From positions 1,570,183 to 1,634,182 of the forward strand of contig NZ_CP032416.1 in the NCBI RefSeq assembly GCF_003600355.1: a stretch of DNA of 64,000 bases. Reading direction: 5' to 3'. How positions within the stretch are numbered: position 1 is the stretch's first letter; every line of letters begins with the position of its first letter. This stretch comes from Clostridium fermenticellae (GTDB taxonomy: Bacteria > Bacillota > Clostridia > Clostridiales > Clostridiaceae). Under the pieces are notes generated by a model. It was not told the origin of the DNA. It made no database searches and saw nothing but the letters and a program-made list of their open reading frames with translations. Of the stretch, positions 37,898-47,341 are shown one piece after another. A program made the position numbers and the translations under genes.

Positions 37898-38620
37898 TTA
37901 TACACATTTTATAGATTCAGGTGTCAAATTATAAACCATATCTTTTCTTTCTACTATTATTTTTATTTTATTCCTAATCTTAGCATCCTTCATAACTTCT
38001 TTAAGCAGTTCTCTCGTTGGATTTACACAAATCGGATTCTCTACAATTTCAAACATTGAAAAATCACCTGCTGTATCTCCATAAGCATAACTGTGTTTAA
38101 GGTCTATATGATATTTATCAACTAATTCATATATCGCATTCTTCTTACTTTCGCTGTCCCACATCGGTATAACCTCTCCTGTATATATATCATCCACCAA
38201 AGTATATACAGCACCTCTATAATCATCAAAACCATATTTAAGTGACATTTCCCTTACAAGTTCAACCGGACTTCCCGATACAGTTATTACTTTATGTCCA
38301 TTGTCTTTATGCCACTTTATCCTATCCCTAGTATAAGTATAAACCCTATCTCCTTTTTGCCTGATAACATTTCTAGCTATAAATTCTACTTGATATCTAT
38401 GCAACCCCTTTATTGCTTCAATATATATATCTGCCATTTTTAATAAATAATTATCATAATTTCCCTGACGTTTATCCCATTTTTCATACTCAGGTTTTAC
38501 TTCCTTATACCACCTATCTGCCGGAATTATTTCATATTTAACAAGCTTTTTAAAAACTTCAGTTATCAGCCCTTCTCTATATAATGTACCGTCTATGTCA
38601 AAAAATGCAGCCTTAATCAA
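37898..38620 (-). CDS. HAD-superfamily phosphatase (HAD-IB, SerB-like)
   Basis: A 240-residue hydrolase. Motif I is FFDIDGTLYREGL at residues 6-18 (nucleophile Asp8 and Asp10), motif II the Ser/Thr in VITVSGSPVELVRE, and motif III/IV SYAYGDTAGDFSMFEIV with the Asp pair. The helical cap lies between motifs I and II, placing it in the HAD-IB group with phosphoserine phosphatases. The substrate is not determinable; names such as phosphoserine or phosphoethanolamine phosphatase would be guesses. It is divergent from feoA. Confidence 0.85.
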   Translation of the reverse strand: MIKAAFFDIDGTLYREGLITEVFKKLVKYEIIPADRWYKEVKPEYEKWDKRQGNYDNYLLKMADIYIEAIKGLHRYQVEFIARNVIRQKGDRVYTYTRDRIKWHKDNGHKVITVSGSPVELVREMSLKYGFDDYRGAVYTLVDDIYTGEVIPMWDSESKKNAIYELVDKYHIDLKHSYAYGDTAGDFSMFEIVENPICVNPTRELLKEVMKDAKIRNKIKIIVERKDMVYNLTPESIKCV

Positions 38621-38761
38621 CTTTTACCATCCTCCTTTAATAATTATAATGTATATAATTTAAAATTATTTTCTATAAATTCTTTATCTTTTAGTATTAC
38701 CCAAAAGACTATTATATCACCAGACTATGTTATCATAATACTTAAATATTTTCATTTTTTA

Positions 38762-38825
38762 TTGACATTTTGTATATAAGATAGTATTATAAATATATAG
38801 TAATTGATAATGATTTTCATTGTGA
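38762..38825 (+). promoter_or_regulatory. feo promoter with Fur box
   Basis: TTGACA (38762-38767), 17 bases, TATTAT (38785-38790) form the promoter. The Fur-box-like TGATAATGATTTTCATTGT (38805-38823), close to GATAATGATAATCATTATC, lies just downstream of the expected start of transcription and overlaps the approach to the feoA ribosome binding site. Iron-bound Fur should repress the feo operon here. Confidence 0.82.
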
Positions 38826-38835
38826 GGTGATATTG

Positions 38836-39063
38836 ATGAGCATTTGCGATTTAAAAATTGGTGAAAAAGCTTTTATAGATAACTTAGCCGGAGATGAAAG
38901 ATTAACTAAAAGACTACTAGCTTTAGGATGTACAGAAGGCACTGAAATATCAGTAAAAAATTTTGCTCCTTTAGGCGATCCAATAATTATAAATTTAAGA
39001 GGGTTCAACTTAGCACTTAGAAAAAAAGATGCAGGAAACATTTTTATAAAAAACACACTATAA
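38836..39063 (+). CDS. feoA: FeoA family ferrous iron transport protein A
   Basis: A 75-residue SH3-like protein that assists FeoB in Fe2+ uptake. LGCTEGTEISVKNFAPLGDPIIINLRG is the core of the FeoA fold (a run longer than needed; residues about 35-60), with the conserved G-D-P-I-x-I-x-x-R-G pattern. I take ATG 38836, spaced correctly from GAGGTGA; the GTG at 38827 is part of that site. feoB starts 29 bases downstream. The operon follows a Fur box. Confidence 0.92.
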   Translation: MSICDLKIGEKAFIDNLAGDERLTKRLLALGCTEGTEISVKNFAPLGDPIIINLRGFNLALRKKDAGNIFIKNTL

Positions 39064-39092
39064 ATTCTTATATTAACAAAGGAGATAATTTT

Positions 39093-40850
39093 ATGATCAC
39101 GGCCGCTTTACTTGGAAACCCTAATGTAGGAAAGACTTCTCTTTTCAATCTTCTTACTGGTTCCAATCAATACGTTGGAAATTGGGCTGGAGTAACTGTA
39201 AGCAGGAAAGAAGGTTTCCTAAACAAAACAATAAAAATTGTAGATTTACCCGGCATATATGCTATGGATACCTACTCAAATGAAGAAAAGGTATCAAAAG
39301 AGTTTCTGATTACGGGTAACCCAGATATAATAATAAATATAGTGGATGCCTCAAATTTGAACAGAAACTTATACCTTACTTTACAGCTCAAGCAATTTAA
39401 CAAACCGATAATTTTAGTATTAAACATGATGGATGTAGCAGAATCAAAGGGTATAAATATAGATTTATCAGCTTTATCAAAAGAACTCAATGTTAAAGTT
39501 ATACCAATAGTAGCTTCTAAAAATAAAGGAATTGATGCCCTAAAAAATGTACTTATAGAAGGCAATTTTCCACTTGATTCTTCCTTTGAGTATAATTTTC
39601 AAAATGAAAAAGAAACTTATTCTTATATCACTGAAGTTTTATCAAAATCAATTCGCATGAATTCAACTAATACAGCCTCTATAAGTGAAAAAATTGATAA
39701 AATATTTTTAAACAAATTTTTGGCATATCCGATGTTTTTCGCAATATTGTTTCTAATATTTAAATTTACATTTTCCTGGGTGGGACAGCCTTTATCAGAT
39801 TTCCTTCAAAATTTAATAGATTCAGGCTTAGTTCCGTTAATGCAAAAGCTTTTAGCAACCTCGAATCCCTGGTTTAAATCTTTAATAATTGATGGAGTAA
39901 TCGGTGGTGTAGGTTCAGTTATAGTATTTCTACCAGTTATTATGTCATTATTCTTTGGTATATCATTTCTTGAAGATAGTGGCTATATGGCAAGAGCAGC
40001 TTTTATTATGGATAAGCTCATGAGAAAGCTTGGTTTATCCGGTAAGGCATTCATACCACTTATAATAGGATTCGGGTGTTCAGTCCCGGCAATAATGTCC
40101 GCCAAAACCCTGGAAAGTGAAAAAGACAGAAAACTCACAGCTTTGCTTATTCCTCTTATGTCATGTAATGCAAAGCTTCCTGTATATGCTATGATTACAT
40201 CGGTATTCTTTCATAATAATGCAACTACAATTATATTTTCATTATATTTATTAGGAATTATTATGTCGTTTATAGTAGGAATATTATTTAAGAATACTAT
40301 ATTTAAAAAGGATGAAGAACCATTTATAATAGAACTTCCGGAATATAAAATGCCAGAACTCAGGAATTTACTTTTGCACACTTGGGACAAGGGTAAAGGA
40401 TTCGTAAAAAAAGCCGGTACAATAATATTCTCAGTATCGATAATAGTATGGTTCCTGTCAAACTTCAACTTTAGTGGAATGACAGATATAAATAACAGCA
40501 TTTTATCATATATAGGCAGAGCTATAAATATTATATTCGTACCTTTAGGATTTGGTTCATGGCAAAATTCAGTTTCGCTGCTTGCAGGTCTTATGGCAAA
40601 AGAAGTTGTACTCGGCACTATGGGAGTATTATACTCGGGAGGTTTAAAGACTATGATTTTAAGTCATTTTACTCCGGCATCAGCATACGCCTTCCTTGTA
40701 TTCATTCTTCTCTATCCACCATGTATTTCTGCAATGGCTACAATGAAGAAAGAGTATGGAAAAGCTATGATGTTAACATCTATTGTATATCAGTCATGCT
40801 TAGCGTGGATTGCATCATTTTTAGTTTTTAATCTAATTAAATTATTTTAA
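39093..40850 (+). CDS. feoB: Ferrous iron transporter FeoB
   Basis: A 585-residue inner-membrane Fe2+ transporter with a cytoplasmic G domain. G1 is GNPNVGKTS (residues 8-16), G3 DLPGIY (about 51-56), G4 NMMD (about 122). Two Gate motifs follow: the first with GFGCSVPAIMS and SCNAKLPVYA, the second around GTMGVLYSGG. At 585 residues it is shorter than the usual 660-770, lacking the long N-terminal-to-membrane linker and the extra C-terminal part. AAAGGAG precedes the ATG. Confidence 0.95.
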   Translation: MITAALLGNPNVGKTSLFNLLTGSNQYVGNWAGVTVSRKEGFLNKTIKIVDLPGIYAMDTYSNEEKVSKEFLITGNPDIIINIVDASNLNRNLYLTLQLKQFNKPIILVLNMMDVAESKGINIDLSALSKELNVKVIPIVASKNKGIDALKNVLIEGNFPLDSSFEYNFQNEKETYSYITEVLSKSIRMNSTNTASISEKIDKIFLNKFLAYPMFFAILFLIFKFTFSWVGQPLSDFLQNLIDSGLVPLMQKLLATSNPWFKSLIIDGVIGGVGSVIVFLPVIMSLFFGISFLEDSGYMARAAFIMDKLMRKLGLSGKAFIPLIIGFGCSVPAIMSAKTLESEKDRKLTALLIPLMSCNAKLPVYAMITSVFFHNNATTIIFSLYLLGIIMSFIVGILFKNTIFKKDEEPFIIELPEYKMPELRNLLLHTWDKGKGFVKKAGTIIFSVSIIVWFLSNFNFSGMTDINNSILSYIGRAINIIFVPLGFGSWQNSVSLLAGLMAKEVVLGTMGVLYSGGLKTMILSHFTPASAYAFLVFILLYPPCISAMATMKKEYGKAMMLTSIVYQSCLAWIASFLVFNLIKLF

Positions 40851-40865
40851 AAAGGTGTGATGTAT

Positions 40866-41006
40866 ATGTTGGAAATACTAATTACTATTATTCTAGCTGT
40901 GTCTGCTATTTATATACTGTATAAAAATTTAAAGAAACAAGCATCCGGAAAATGTGACTGTAACTGTGGATGTTGTTCTAGTAAGTGTAAAAATTATAAA
41001 AAATAG
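40866..41006 (+). CDS. FeoB-associated Cys-rich membrane protein
   Basis: A 46-residue protein: one transmembrane helix (MLEILITIILAVSAIYILY), a short basic stretch, then the Cys cluster GKCDCNCGCCSSKCK. This is the FeoB-associated Cys-rich family that follows feoB in many Firmicutes. The role is unknown; metal binding at the membrane face of FeoB is an inference from the cysteines. ATG 40866 is chosen for its spacing from AAAGGTG; the ATG at 40860 is too close. It begins 15 bases after the feoB stop codon. Confidence 0.88.
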   Translation: MLEILITIILAVSAIYILYKNLKKQASGKCDCNCGCCSSKCKNYKK

Positions 41007-41035
41007 GCTTGATTATCTGCAAGCCTATTTTTTAT
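41000..41035 (+). terminator. Terminator of the feo operon
   Basis: AATAGGCTTG, loop, CAAGCCTATT followed by TTTTTATA; the stem begins within the stop codon region of the small Cys-rich gene. Confidence 0.88.
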
Positions 41036-41065
41036 ATAAATACATAATTTACAAAGCAACTATTA

Positions 41066-41443
41066 TCAAACGTTTTCATTTAGATAATATTTTAAAACAT
41101 CTTCAATAGAAACCACACCTACTACCGAATCACCATCAAGGACTGGAATTGCAACTATTTCGTTGTCCAGTATTTTGTGTGCAGCTGCATTTATAGACTC
41201 ATATTTAGAAACAGTTATAACATTTTTAGTCATAACCCAATCTACAGGGCAGGTATCATAATGTCCATCATCCATTAAAAATCTATATATATCAGCTTTA
41301 ACAATCATACCAACGAGTTTTCCATCTTCATCAACTACAGGAGCCCCATTTATATTATTATTATCCATTATTGACAAAACCCTTTTTAAATCTTCGTCGG
41401 GTTTAAGTTTTATTATATCACAAGATATTATATCTGAAATCAT
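41066..41443 (-). CDS. CBS domain pair protein
   Basis: A 125-residue protein made only of two CBS domains. The repeats are recognisable by NNINGAPVVDEDGKLVGMIVKADI and ILDNEIVAIPVLDGDSVVGVVSIEDV (each about residues 35-60 and 95-120). CBS pairs bind adenosyl nucleotides such as AMP, ATP or SAM and regulate other proteins. No partner is evident nearby. I chose ATG 41441-41443 because GAGGTGTT precedes it; the ORF extends nine codons further upstream without a site. Confidence 0.85.
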   Translation of the reverse strand: MISDIISCDIIKLKPDEDLKRVLSIMDNNNINGAPVVDEDGKLVGMIVKADIYRFLMDDGHYDTCPVDWVMTKNVITVSKYESINAAAHKILDNEIVAIPVLDGDSVVGVVSIEDVLKYYLNENV

Positions 41444-41507
41444 TAGCAACACCTCTATACTATTATACAATATATTTAGAAAAATCTGAATGCCATATTA
41501 AAATTTT

Positions 41508-41547
41508 GAAGCTGTCTTAAATTATATATCATAATCGGGGCAGCTTC
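41508..41547 (-). terminator. Probable terminator after argS
   Basis: GAAGCTG and CAGCTTC form a 7-bp stem that can extend through mismatches. It is followed on the minus strand by AAAATTTTAA rather than a clean U run, so efficiency is uncertain. Confidence 0.5.
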
Positions 41548-41563
41548 ATTAATCAAATTCAGT

Positions 41564-43255
41564 TTACATTTTTTCAACAACTTCTATTCCAAGCAAACCA
41601 AGTGCATTTTTTAAGACTTGACATGTAGCTTCAACTAATTTGATTCTTGCAGCCTTTAAGTTCTCGTCTTCTTGATTCAGTATATTATGTGAATTATAAA
41701 ATTTATTAAAATCCTTAGCCACTCCTATTGCATATCTGGTGACTATATACGGTTCCAATTTAGCTATAGAGTTCATTATAGCTTTATTAAACCCTTCAAG
41801 GGTTTTTACAAGTTCAAATTCCTCTTTTGAATTCAATTTACCATAATCAGGTTTAGAATCCATATTATTCACTTTCCTCAAAATACTCTTTCCTCTAGCA
41901 TAACTATACTGTACATAAGGGCCTGTTTCTCCATCAAAGCTCAGCATATCGTTCCAATTAAATACTATATCTTTTTCTCTATTATTCTTTAGATATGTAA
42001 ATATAACAGCTCCTATGCCTATTTTCTTAGCAACCTCATTTTTATTTTCAAGATTAGGATTCTTTTCATTTATTATTTCCAGAGTCTTTTCTATAGATTC
42101 ATTTAAAAGTTCATCTAAGAATATAACATCACCTTTTCTTGTTGATAATTTTTTATCCTCAAATCTAACCAATCCAAATCCTATATGTTTGCAGTCATCA
42201 GCCCATTTATTACCCATCAATTTTAATGTTGTAAACACCTGCCTAAAATGAAGTGACTGATCCATGCCAACTACATATAAACTCTTATAAAAATCATAAG
42301 TCTTCTTTCTATATGTGGCTGCTGCTAGATCTCTTGTCGCATATATTGTAGCTCCATCTGATTTCTTTATTATACACGGTGGTATATTATAGTCATCAAG
42401 CATCACAACTTTCGCTCCATTGCTTTCAACTAATAATCCTTTTTTATCTATATCATCTATTATAGCATCCATCTTATCACTATAAAAACTTTCACCTGCA
42501 TATGAATCAAACTCCACATTTAACAAATCATAAAGTTTTTTAAATTCCTTGAGACTAAGATCTTTAAATTCCTGCCATAATTTTGTTTCCTCTTCTGCCC
42601 CATCTTCTAATTTTTTAAAGTACATTCTTCCTTCATCTTCTAGTGATGGATCTTTTTCTGCTTCTTCATGAAACTTTACATAAATTCTAAGCAGTTCCTT
42701 TATTGGTTCCTTCTTTAATGCTTCTTTATCACACCACCTTTTATAAGCCGATATTAATTTTCCAAACTGTGTTCCCCAATCACCAAGATGATTTATTCTA
42801 ACACAATTGTATCCTTCAAAAGACAATATTTTATATAGTGAGTTACCTATTGAAGTACTAAATAGGTGCCCAACATGGAATGGCTTTGCTATATTAGGTG
42901 ATGAAAATTCAACACATATATTTTTTCCTTCACCTACCTTTGAAGATCCATATTTATCTTTTTCACTTAGTATATCTTCTATAGTATTTTTATTAAACAA
43001 AGCTTTATCCATAAAAAAATTCAAATAAGGTCCGGCTGTTGTAACTTTTTCAAAGTCAGCTTTATTTATCTTCTGCTCAAGCTCTGAAGCTATAACATTC
43101 GGTGCTTTTTTTAAAACCTTTGCCAGTTGAAAGCATGGAAATGCATAATCCCCCATATCTGATTTTGGTGGTATTTCAATTAACTTCTCAATATTGCCTA
43201 AGTCTAAATCAATGTATTCTTTTATCTTTTCTGCTACTAATTTTTTATAGTTCAT
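41564..43255 (-). CDS. argS: Arginyl-tRNA synthetase
   Basis: A 563-residue class I synthetase. The N-terminal ArgRS-specific domain is residues 1-110; the HIGH counterpart is [21 protein letters not shown] near residue 118, and the KMSKS loop is replaced, as is usual for ArgRS, by [12 protein letters not shown]. The C-terminal helical DALR domain ends in [10 protein letters not shown]. The gene is preceded by a T-box leader with an arginine (AGA) specifier, so uncharged tRNA(Arg) should raise its transcription. Confidence 0.96.
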   Translation of the reverse strand: MNYKKLVAEKIKEYIDLDLGNIEKLIEIPPKSDMGDYAFPCFQLAKVLKKAPNVIASELEQKINKADFEKVTTAGPYLNFFMDKALFNKNTIEDILSEKDKYGSSKVGEGKNICVEFSSPNIAKPFHVGHLFSTSIGNSLYKILSFEGYNCVRINHLGDWGTQFGKLISAYKRWCDKEALKKEPIKELLRIYVKFHEEAEKDPSLEDEGRMYFKKLEDGAEEETKLWQEFKDLSLKEFKKLYDLLNVEFDSYAGESFYSDKMDAIIDDIDKKGLLVESNGAKVVMLDDYNIPPCIIKKSDGATIYATRDLAAATYRKKTYDFYKSLYVVGMDQSLHFRQVFTTLKLMGNKWADDCKHIGFGLVRFEDKKLSTRKGDVIFLDELLNESIEKTLEIINEKNPNLENKNEVAKKIGIGAVIFTYLKNNREKDIVFNWNDMLSFDGETGPYVQYSYARGKSILRKVNNMDSKPDYGKLNSKEEFELVKTLEGFNKAIMNSIAKLEPYIVTRYAIGVAKDFNKFYNSHNILNQEDENLKAARIKLVEATCQVLKNALGLLGIEVVEKM

Positions 43256-43304
43256 AAAAAACCTCCAATATTATTTGTAATATACTTAAATCTGTGTAAG
43301 ATTA

Positions 43305-43550
43305 TATAAAAAAATCGCCTCCTTATAACAAAGAGACGAATATTCGCGGTACCACTCTAATTGACTAAAATTAAGTCCACTCACAATATTAACGCAATCA
43401 ACGTACTATTTCTAATTCATATCGAATTTTTTATAGTAATCTCATAGTCTCTTTTCTTCAACATATTCCTACAGACTTTCACCAAATAAACTGCTCGCTT
43501 TTAGGACAACATGAAGAATACTCTTCTAATCACTGAAATTAATGTATTAA
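43305..43550 (-). promoter_or_regulatory. T-box leader of argS (arginine specifier)
   Basis: On the minus strand GAGTGGTACCGCG (T-box sequence, about 43341-43357) is followed by the terminator stem CGTCTCTTT / AAGGAGGCG and a U run. Stem I lies upstream, and in AAAAGAGACTATGAG the triplet AGA (43450-43452) occupies the specifier position before the conserved purine and TGAG. AGA is an arginine codon, matching the downstream gene. Uncharged tRNA(Arg) should pair with AGA and with the T-box bulge and prevent termination. Confidence 0.9.
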
Positions 43551-43602
43551 GCTATATAAGAATTATATTATTATCACAGTTTTTTTGTCAATAGATAATC
43601 TC

Positions 43603-45603
43603 TTATTTACCAATTAAATTCTCAAAATCATCTATATTTGTGACAGGTAATTTACACGCAAAATTTTGACATACATATGCTGTCGACCTTCCTTGCACCG
43701 AAGAGTAATTTTCTGAAAAAGGAATTATACAATCAAGTGTATTATATTTATCCTTTAACATCGAAACCATAAATGGTCTAAACTCACTATTTATGCTGTC
43801 AACCATCTTTTTAGACATATAGTCATTCAAAGATACTATAATTACTTCCATGCTGGACACACTTTCAGACATAAGTGCCATCATGGAAAAAGAATATCCT
43901 TGAGGAAAGCTTTTTAATTCACCTGAAAAAACTGACAAAAGCTCAACTGCTTTTTCCTCAAATTTAATATTAGACGTTATGCGTGATAATCTTATCAGAT
44001 TAAAAGCTTCTACTGAATTGCCGGATGGTATTGCCCCATCATATATTTCCTTAGGCCTTGTTATCAGATTCTCACCATCTTTTCCATATATAAAAAAACC
44101 TCCTTCTTCATAATCCCAAAAATATTTAAACATATCACGATTTATATCAAGTGCTTTCTTTAAATAAAATTCATCATATGTTGTTTCATATAATTCTATT
44201 AGGCCCCATATTAGAAATGCATAATCATCGGCATATCCTAAAAATGACGCTTCACCAGATCTATATCTTGAAAGCAGGCGGCCATCCTCTCTAGTTAAAT
44301 TATCAAATATAAATTTAGCAGACTTTATGGCAGCATCAGTATAATTACTATTTTTAAGAACCCTTCCACCAATTGCCATAGCTGCAATCATAAGCCCATT
44401 CCATGATGTCAAAATTTTATCATCTTTATGCGGATGAACTCTCTTTTCTCTGTATTCAAATAATTTATTTAGACACTCTTTAGTAAAAACATCACCATTA
44501 CAAAGCACAGTATCATCTTTTAAGTTAAGTATATTTTTACCATTAAAGTTACCTTGTTCAGTGACGCCAAAAATTCTACAAAATCTTTTACTGCTTTCTG
44601 TCCCAAGTATACTATCTATTTCATCTTTACTCCATAAATAGAATTTACCTTCGTATCCTTCAGAATCAGCATCTTCAGAAGAATAAAATCCTCCATATTC
44701 AGACGTCATATCTCTTAAAATGTATGTAAAAATATCATTACATATTTTAGCATATTTCTTATCTTTTTTTATCTGGTACATCTCAAGATACACTATTGAT
44801 AATAAGGCATTATCATATAACATCTTTTCAAAATGAGGAATAAGCCATTTTCTATCTGTAGAATATCTGCTAAATCCATAGCCAACATGATCATATATTC
44901 CTCCATTGTACATAAGATCCAAAGTTTTCTGCACCATTTGCAAGGCAAATTCATCTTTGTTTATATACCAATACCTCAATAAAAACATTAAATTATGTGG
45001 CATTGGAAATTTGGGCATCCTTCCAAAACCTCCATATAACTCATCAAAATTTTGTTTAAAGTGTGTAAATGCACTTTTTATAAAATCATAAGATAATTTT
45101 TGCTTTTCCTTCTCACCTTTATCATTCAGTATATTGACTATACTTGAACCCATTTTTTCTAAATCCTTTTTATTATCATCCCATGCTGTACCTGCACTCT
45201 CAAGTACACTCATTAACCCCTGCATTCCTCTTTTATTGTTTTTAGGCAGATAAGTCGCAGCAAAAAAAGGTTTCTGATCTGGTGTCATAATAATTGTAAG
45301 CGGCCATCCTCCGCCTCCAGTAAGACCTTCACATACCTTCATATATATACTATCTATATCAGGTCTTTCTTCTCTATCAACCTTGACTGCAACAAAATTC
45401 TTATTTAAAATTCCGGCTACATCATCACTTTCAAACGATTCTTTCTCCATTACATGACACCAATGGCAGCTGCTATAACCTATAGACAAAAAAATAGGTT
45501 TATTTTCAAGCCGTGCTTTCTCAAATGCCTCTTCTCCCCATGGATACCAGTTTACTGGATTATACGCATGTTGTAGTAAATATGGAGATTTTTCATAAAT
45601 CAA
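43603..45603 (-). CDS. Thioredoxin-domain protein of the DUF255/YyaL (spermatogenesis-associated 20-like) family
   Basis: A roughly 670-residue two-part protein. Residues 1-160 are thioredoxin-like: [17 protein letters not shown] and a CHWCH active-site variant ([14 protein letters not shown]). The rest is an (alpha/alpha)6 glycosidase-like barrel ([50 protein letters not shown]). Function is unproven; it is cytoplasmic. The given start is TTG 45603, but the best ribosome binding site (GAGGGTGA) is placed for an in-frame ACG at 45628-45630, which would add KSNSVPNK, matching the family N terminus. So the true start may be non-canonical. Confidence 0.88.
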   Translation of the reverse strand: MIYEKSPYLLQHAYNPVNWYPWGEEAFEKARLENKPIFLSIGYSSCHWCHVMEKESFESDDVAGILNKNFVAVKVDREERPDIDSIYMKVCEGLTGGGGWPLTIIMTPDQKPFFAATYLPKNNKRGMQGLMSVLESAGTAWDDNKKDLEKMGSSIVNILNDKGEKEKQKLSYDFIKSAFTHFKQNFDELYGGFGRMPKFPMPHNLMFLLRYWYINKDEFALQMVQKTLDLMYNGGIYDHVGYGFSRYSTDRKWLIPHFEKMLYDNALLSIVYLEMYQIKKDKKYAKICNDIFTYILRDMTSEYGGFYSSEDADSEGYEGKFYLWSKDEIDSILGTESSKRFCRIFGVTEQGNFNGKNILNLKDDTVLCNGDVFTKECLNKLFEYREKRVHPHKDDKILTSWNGLMIAAMAIGGRVLKNSNYTDAAIKSAKFIFDNLTREDGRLLSRYRSGEASFLGYADDYAFLIWGLIELYETTYDEFYLKKALDINRDMFKYFWDYEEGGFFIYGKDGENLITRPKEIYDGAIPSGNSVEAFNLIRLSRITSNIKFEEKAVELLSVFSGELKSFPQGYSFSMMALMSESVSSMEVIIVSLNDYMSKKMVDSINSEFRPFMVSMLKDKYNTLDCIIPFSENYSSVQGRSTAYVCQNFACKLPVTNIDDFENLIGK

Positions 45604-45765
45604 TTTATTCGGAACGCTGTTACTTTTCGTAAAATCACCCTCTTAAAAATCTATTACTATATTTAATATACCCTATGTGACCTTTTTAAATTTAAAAAAT
45701 CAAAATAACAATATATTAAAATACTTCATATTATACTAATGTGAAAATATATAAGGAGAGTTTTT

Positions 45766-46428
45766 ATGTTTTATTGTCCATATGCTTGCACGATAAATAA
45801 TTATTACAGGGAAGTACAGACGAATTCTTCAATCAGAATATTCAATGCGGCACAGGGTATATCTAATGTTGATATATATGCTAATGGAAATCTTATTGTA
45901 GAAAATCTCGCTCATAAAAAGGTTTCTGACTACATTCCCATATCACATGGAAATCATAACATTACAGTATATCCATCCGGTCAGAAAACAAATCCTATTT
46001 TAAATACTAATGTAAATATACCAGAAAATATTATACTCAATGTTGCCATAACCGGAACTGCACCTAATATTAGTTTATTCTTGATTCAAGAACCAAGTGC
46101 AGCCAAAAATCTTGGCAGACCATGTATACGTCTTGTGAATCTTTCTCCAGATCCATCTCCTATAGATATAAAATTATCAGATGGTACAAGTATATTTACA
46201 AATGTCATGTACAGAGATTTTACAAACTATGCTTGTATCCCAACAGGAAATTACACCTTCACAGTTACTTCATCTAAAGATAACAATATAGAATTGACTA
46301 TTCCGAATATTAACCTAGGGAATAATTACTATACTTTATACACAATCGGTAAAAATAAAAAAACTAATTCTTTGGAAGCCGTAATTTTAAAAGAAAGCGG
46401 AACACACAGAAATGACCTGTCACGTTAG
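45766..46428 (+). CDS. DUF4397 domain protein
   Basis: A 220-residue protein with two DUF4397-like beta-sandwich repeats: SSIRIFNAAQGISNVDIYANG (residues about 24-44) and PCIRLVNLSPDPSPIDIKLSDG (about 132-153; shown here for key positions R, N, D). There is no classical signal peptide; the N terminus (MFYCPYACTINNYY) is Cys/Tyr-rich. Members are often surface or spore-associated, but the function is unknown. A GGAGAG site precedes the ATG. It stands alone between a divergent DUF255 gene and a convergent GntR gene. Confidence 0.8.
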   Translation: MFYCPYACTINNYYREVQTNSSIRIFNAAQGISNVDIYANGNLIVENLAHKKVSDYIPISHGNHNITVYPSGQKTNPILNTNVNIPENIILNVAITGTAPNISLFLIQEPSAAKNLGRPCIRLVNLSPDPSPIDIKLSDGTSIFTNVMYRDFTNYACIPTGNYTFTVTSSKDNNIELTIPNINLGNNYYTLYTIGKNKKTNSLEAVILKESGTHRNDLSR

Positions 46429-46458
46429 TATAAAAAATTAGATTTTACTTTTTCTTAG

Positions 46459-46519
46459 CATAAAATCACCCTTAAGTAGAATTTTCATATTTCATTATCC
46501 TACTTGAGGGACATTTTAT
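46459..46519. terminator. Shared terminator hairpin between convergent genes
   Basis: ATAAAAT, CCCTTAAGTAG pair with CTACTTGAGGG, ATTTTAT (one unpaired base on each side) to give an about 18-bp stem with a 19-base loop. It lies in the gap between the DUF4397 gene and the GntR gene. Confidence 0.65.
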
Positions 46520-46553
46520 CAAAGTTAGGTTTTAGTTCATTGCTTAAACTATT

Positions 46554-47195
46554 TTAAACCATATCAAGATATTTAGCTGCCCAATGTACTTCCCTTAAAA
46601 AATATTCTAATTTTTCACTTTCCTTTTTCTTAAAAAGTTCAATAATAAAAGTGTGTTCTTTATTTACATCCTTAAGGATTTTAAAAAGGACTTCAGTATT
46701 TTTATTAGAATAAGTTACAGGAATAAAACTGTGTTCTAGACCACTCAAAGTTTCTTTTAATTTTTCATTATCACATTTCGAAACATATATATTATGAAAT
46801 TCAAACTGCAATTTATTATATAACTTATAATCCTTATCTTTAATTGTTTTATCAATTTCTTTTACTATATGTTCCATTTCTTTGTAGTCATCATCATTTA
46901 ATTTATCCATGGCTAATGTAGCTGCATATCCATCCAAACAAGCAAGAACAGCATAAAGATCAAGCTTTTCCTTAAGTGATACTTCTTTAACAAAGAAGCC
47001 CCTTCGCGGAGCATATTCAATTAAATTGTCAGCAGCTAGCTGTATTAGTGCTTCCCTAGCTGGTGTCCTGCTGATGGATAAGTCTTTGCATATAGAAGAT
47101 TCACTTATTTTTTCATTAGCTTGCAATTCACCATTTTGAATTTTATCTGAAATGTATTTATAAACAATATCTCTTAAAGACTCATAATTAGCCAA
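46554..47195 (-). CDS. GntR-family (FCD) transcriptional regulator
   Basis: A 213-residue regulator. The winged helix is residues 1-70 (NEKISESSICKDLSISRTPAREALIQLAADN) and the C terminus is an FCD-type helical ligand domain (LQFEFHNIYVSKCDNEKL, His residues for metal/ligand). It is monocistronic: the neighbouring acyl-CoA synthetase gene ends in a terminator just upstream. A TATATTGTATAC motif lies 35 bases before its start, and the same core recurs before the ferredoxin-oxidoreductase operon and the aminotransferase operon. It is therefore the likely regulator of the 2-oxoacid module; the ligand is unknown. Confidence 0.85.
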   Translation of the reverse strand: MANYESLRDIVYKYISDKIQNGELQANEKISESSICKDLSISRTPAREALIQLAADNLIEYAPRRGFFVKEVSLKEKLDLYAVLACLDGYAATLAMDKLNDDDYKEMEHIVKEIDKTIKDKDYKLYNKLQFEFHNIYVSKCDNEKLKETLSGLEHSFIPVTYSNKNTEVLFKILKDVNKEHTFIIELFKKKESEKLEYFLREVHWAAKYLDMV

Positions 47196-47229
47196 AACTA
47201 TCCCTCCAGCGTTTTTTCTTAAATTTTAA

Positions 47230-47245
47230 TATATTGTATACAGAT
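47230..47245. promoter_or_regulatory. Candidate GntR operator, autoregulatory site
   Basis: TATATTGTATACAGAT contains the palindromic core TGTATACA and shares TATATTGTAYAC with 52059-52070 and 56378-56389. It is 35 bases upstream of the GntR start. Confidence 0.5.
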
Positions 47246-47291
47246 TGTCAAGGATACTTAAACTCACAAAATTTCTGAGCGTACAATTAAA

Positions 47292-47328
47292 AATCAGTAT
47301 AGCAGTTTTACCCACTCCTATACTGATT
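47292..47328 (-). terminator. Terminator of the 2-oxoacid oxidation operon
   Basis: AATCAGTATAG pairs with CTATACTGATT, 11 bp, followed on the minus strand by TTTAATTG. It ends 13 bases after the acyl-CoA synthetase stop codon. Confidence 0.8.
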
Positions 47329-47341
47329 CACATCTATAGCT

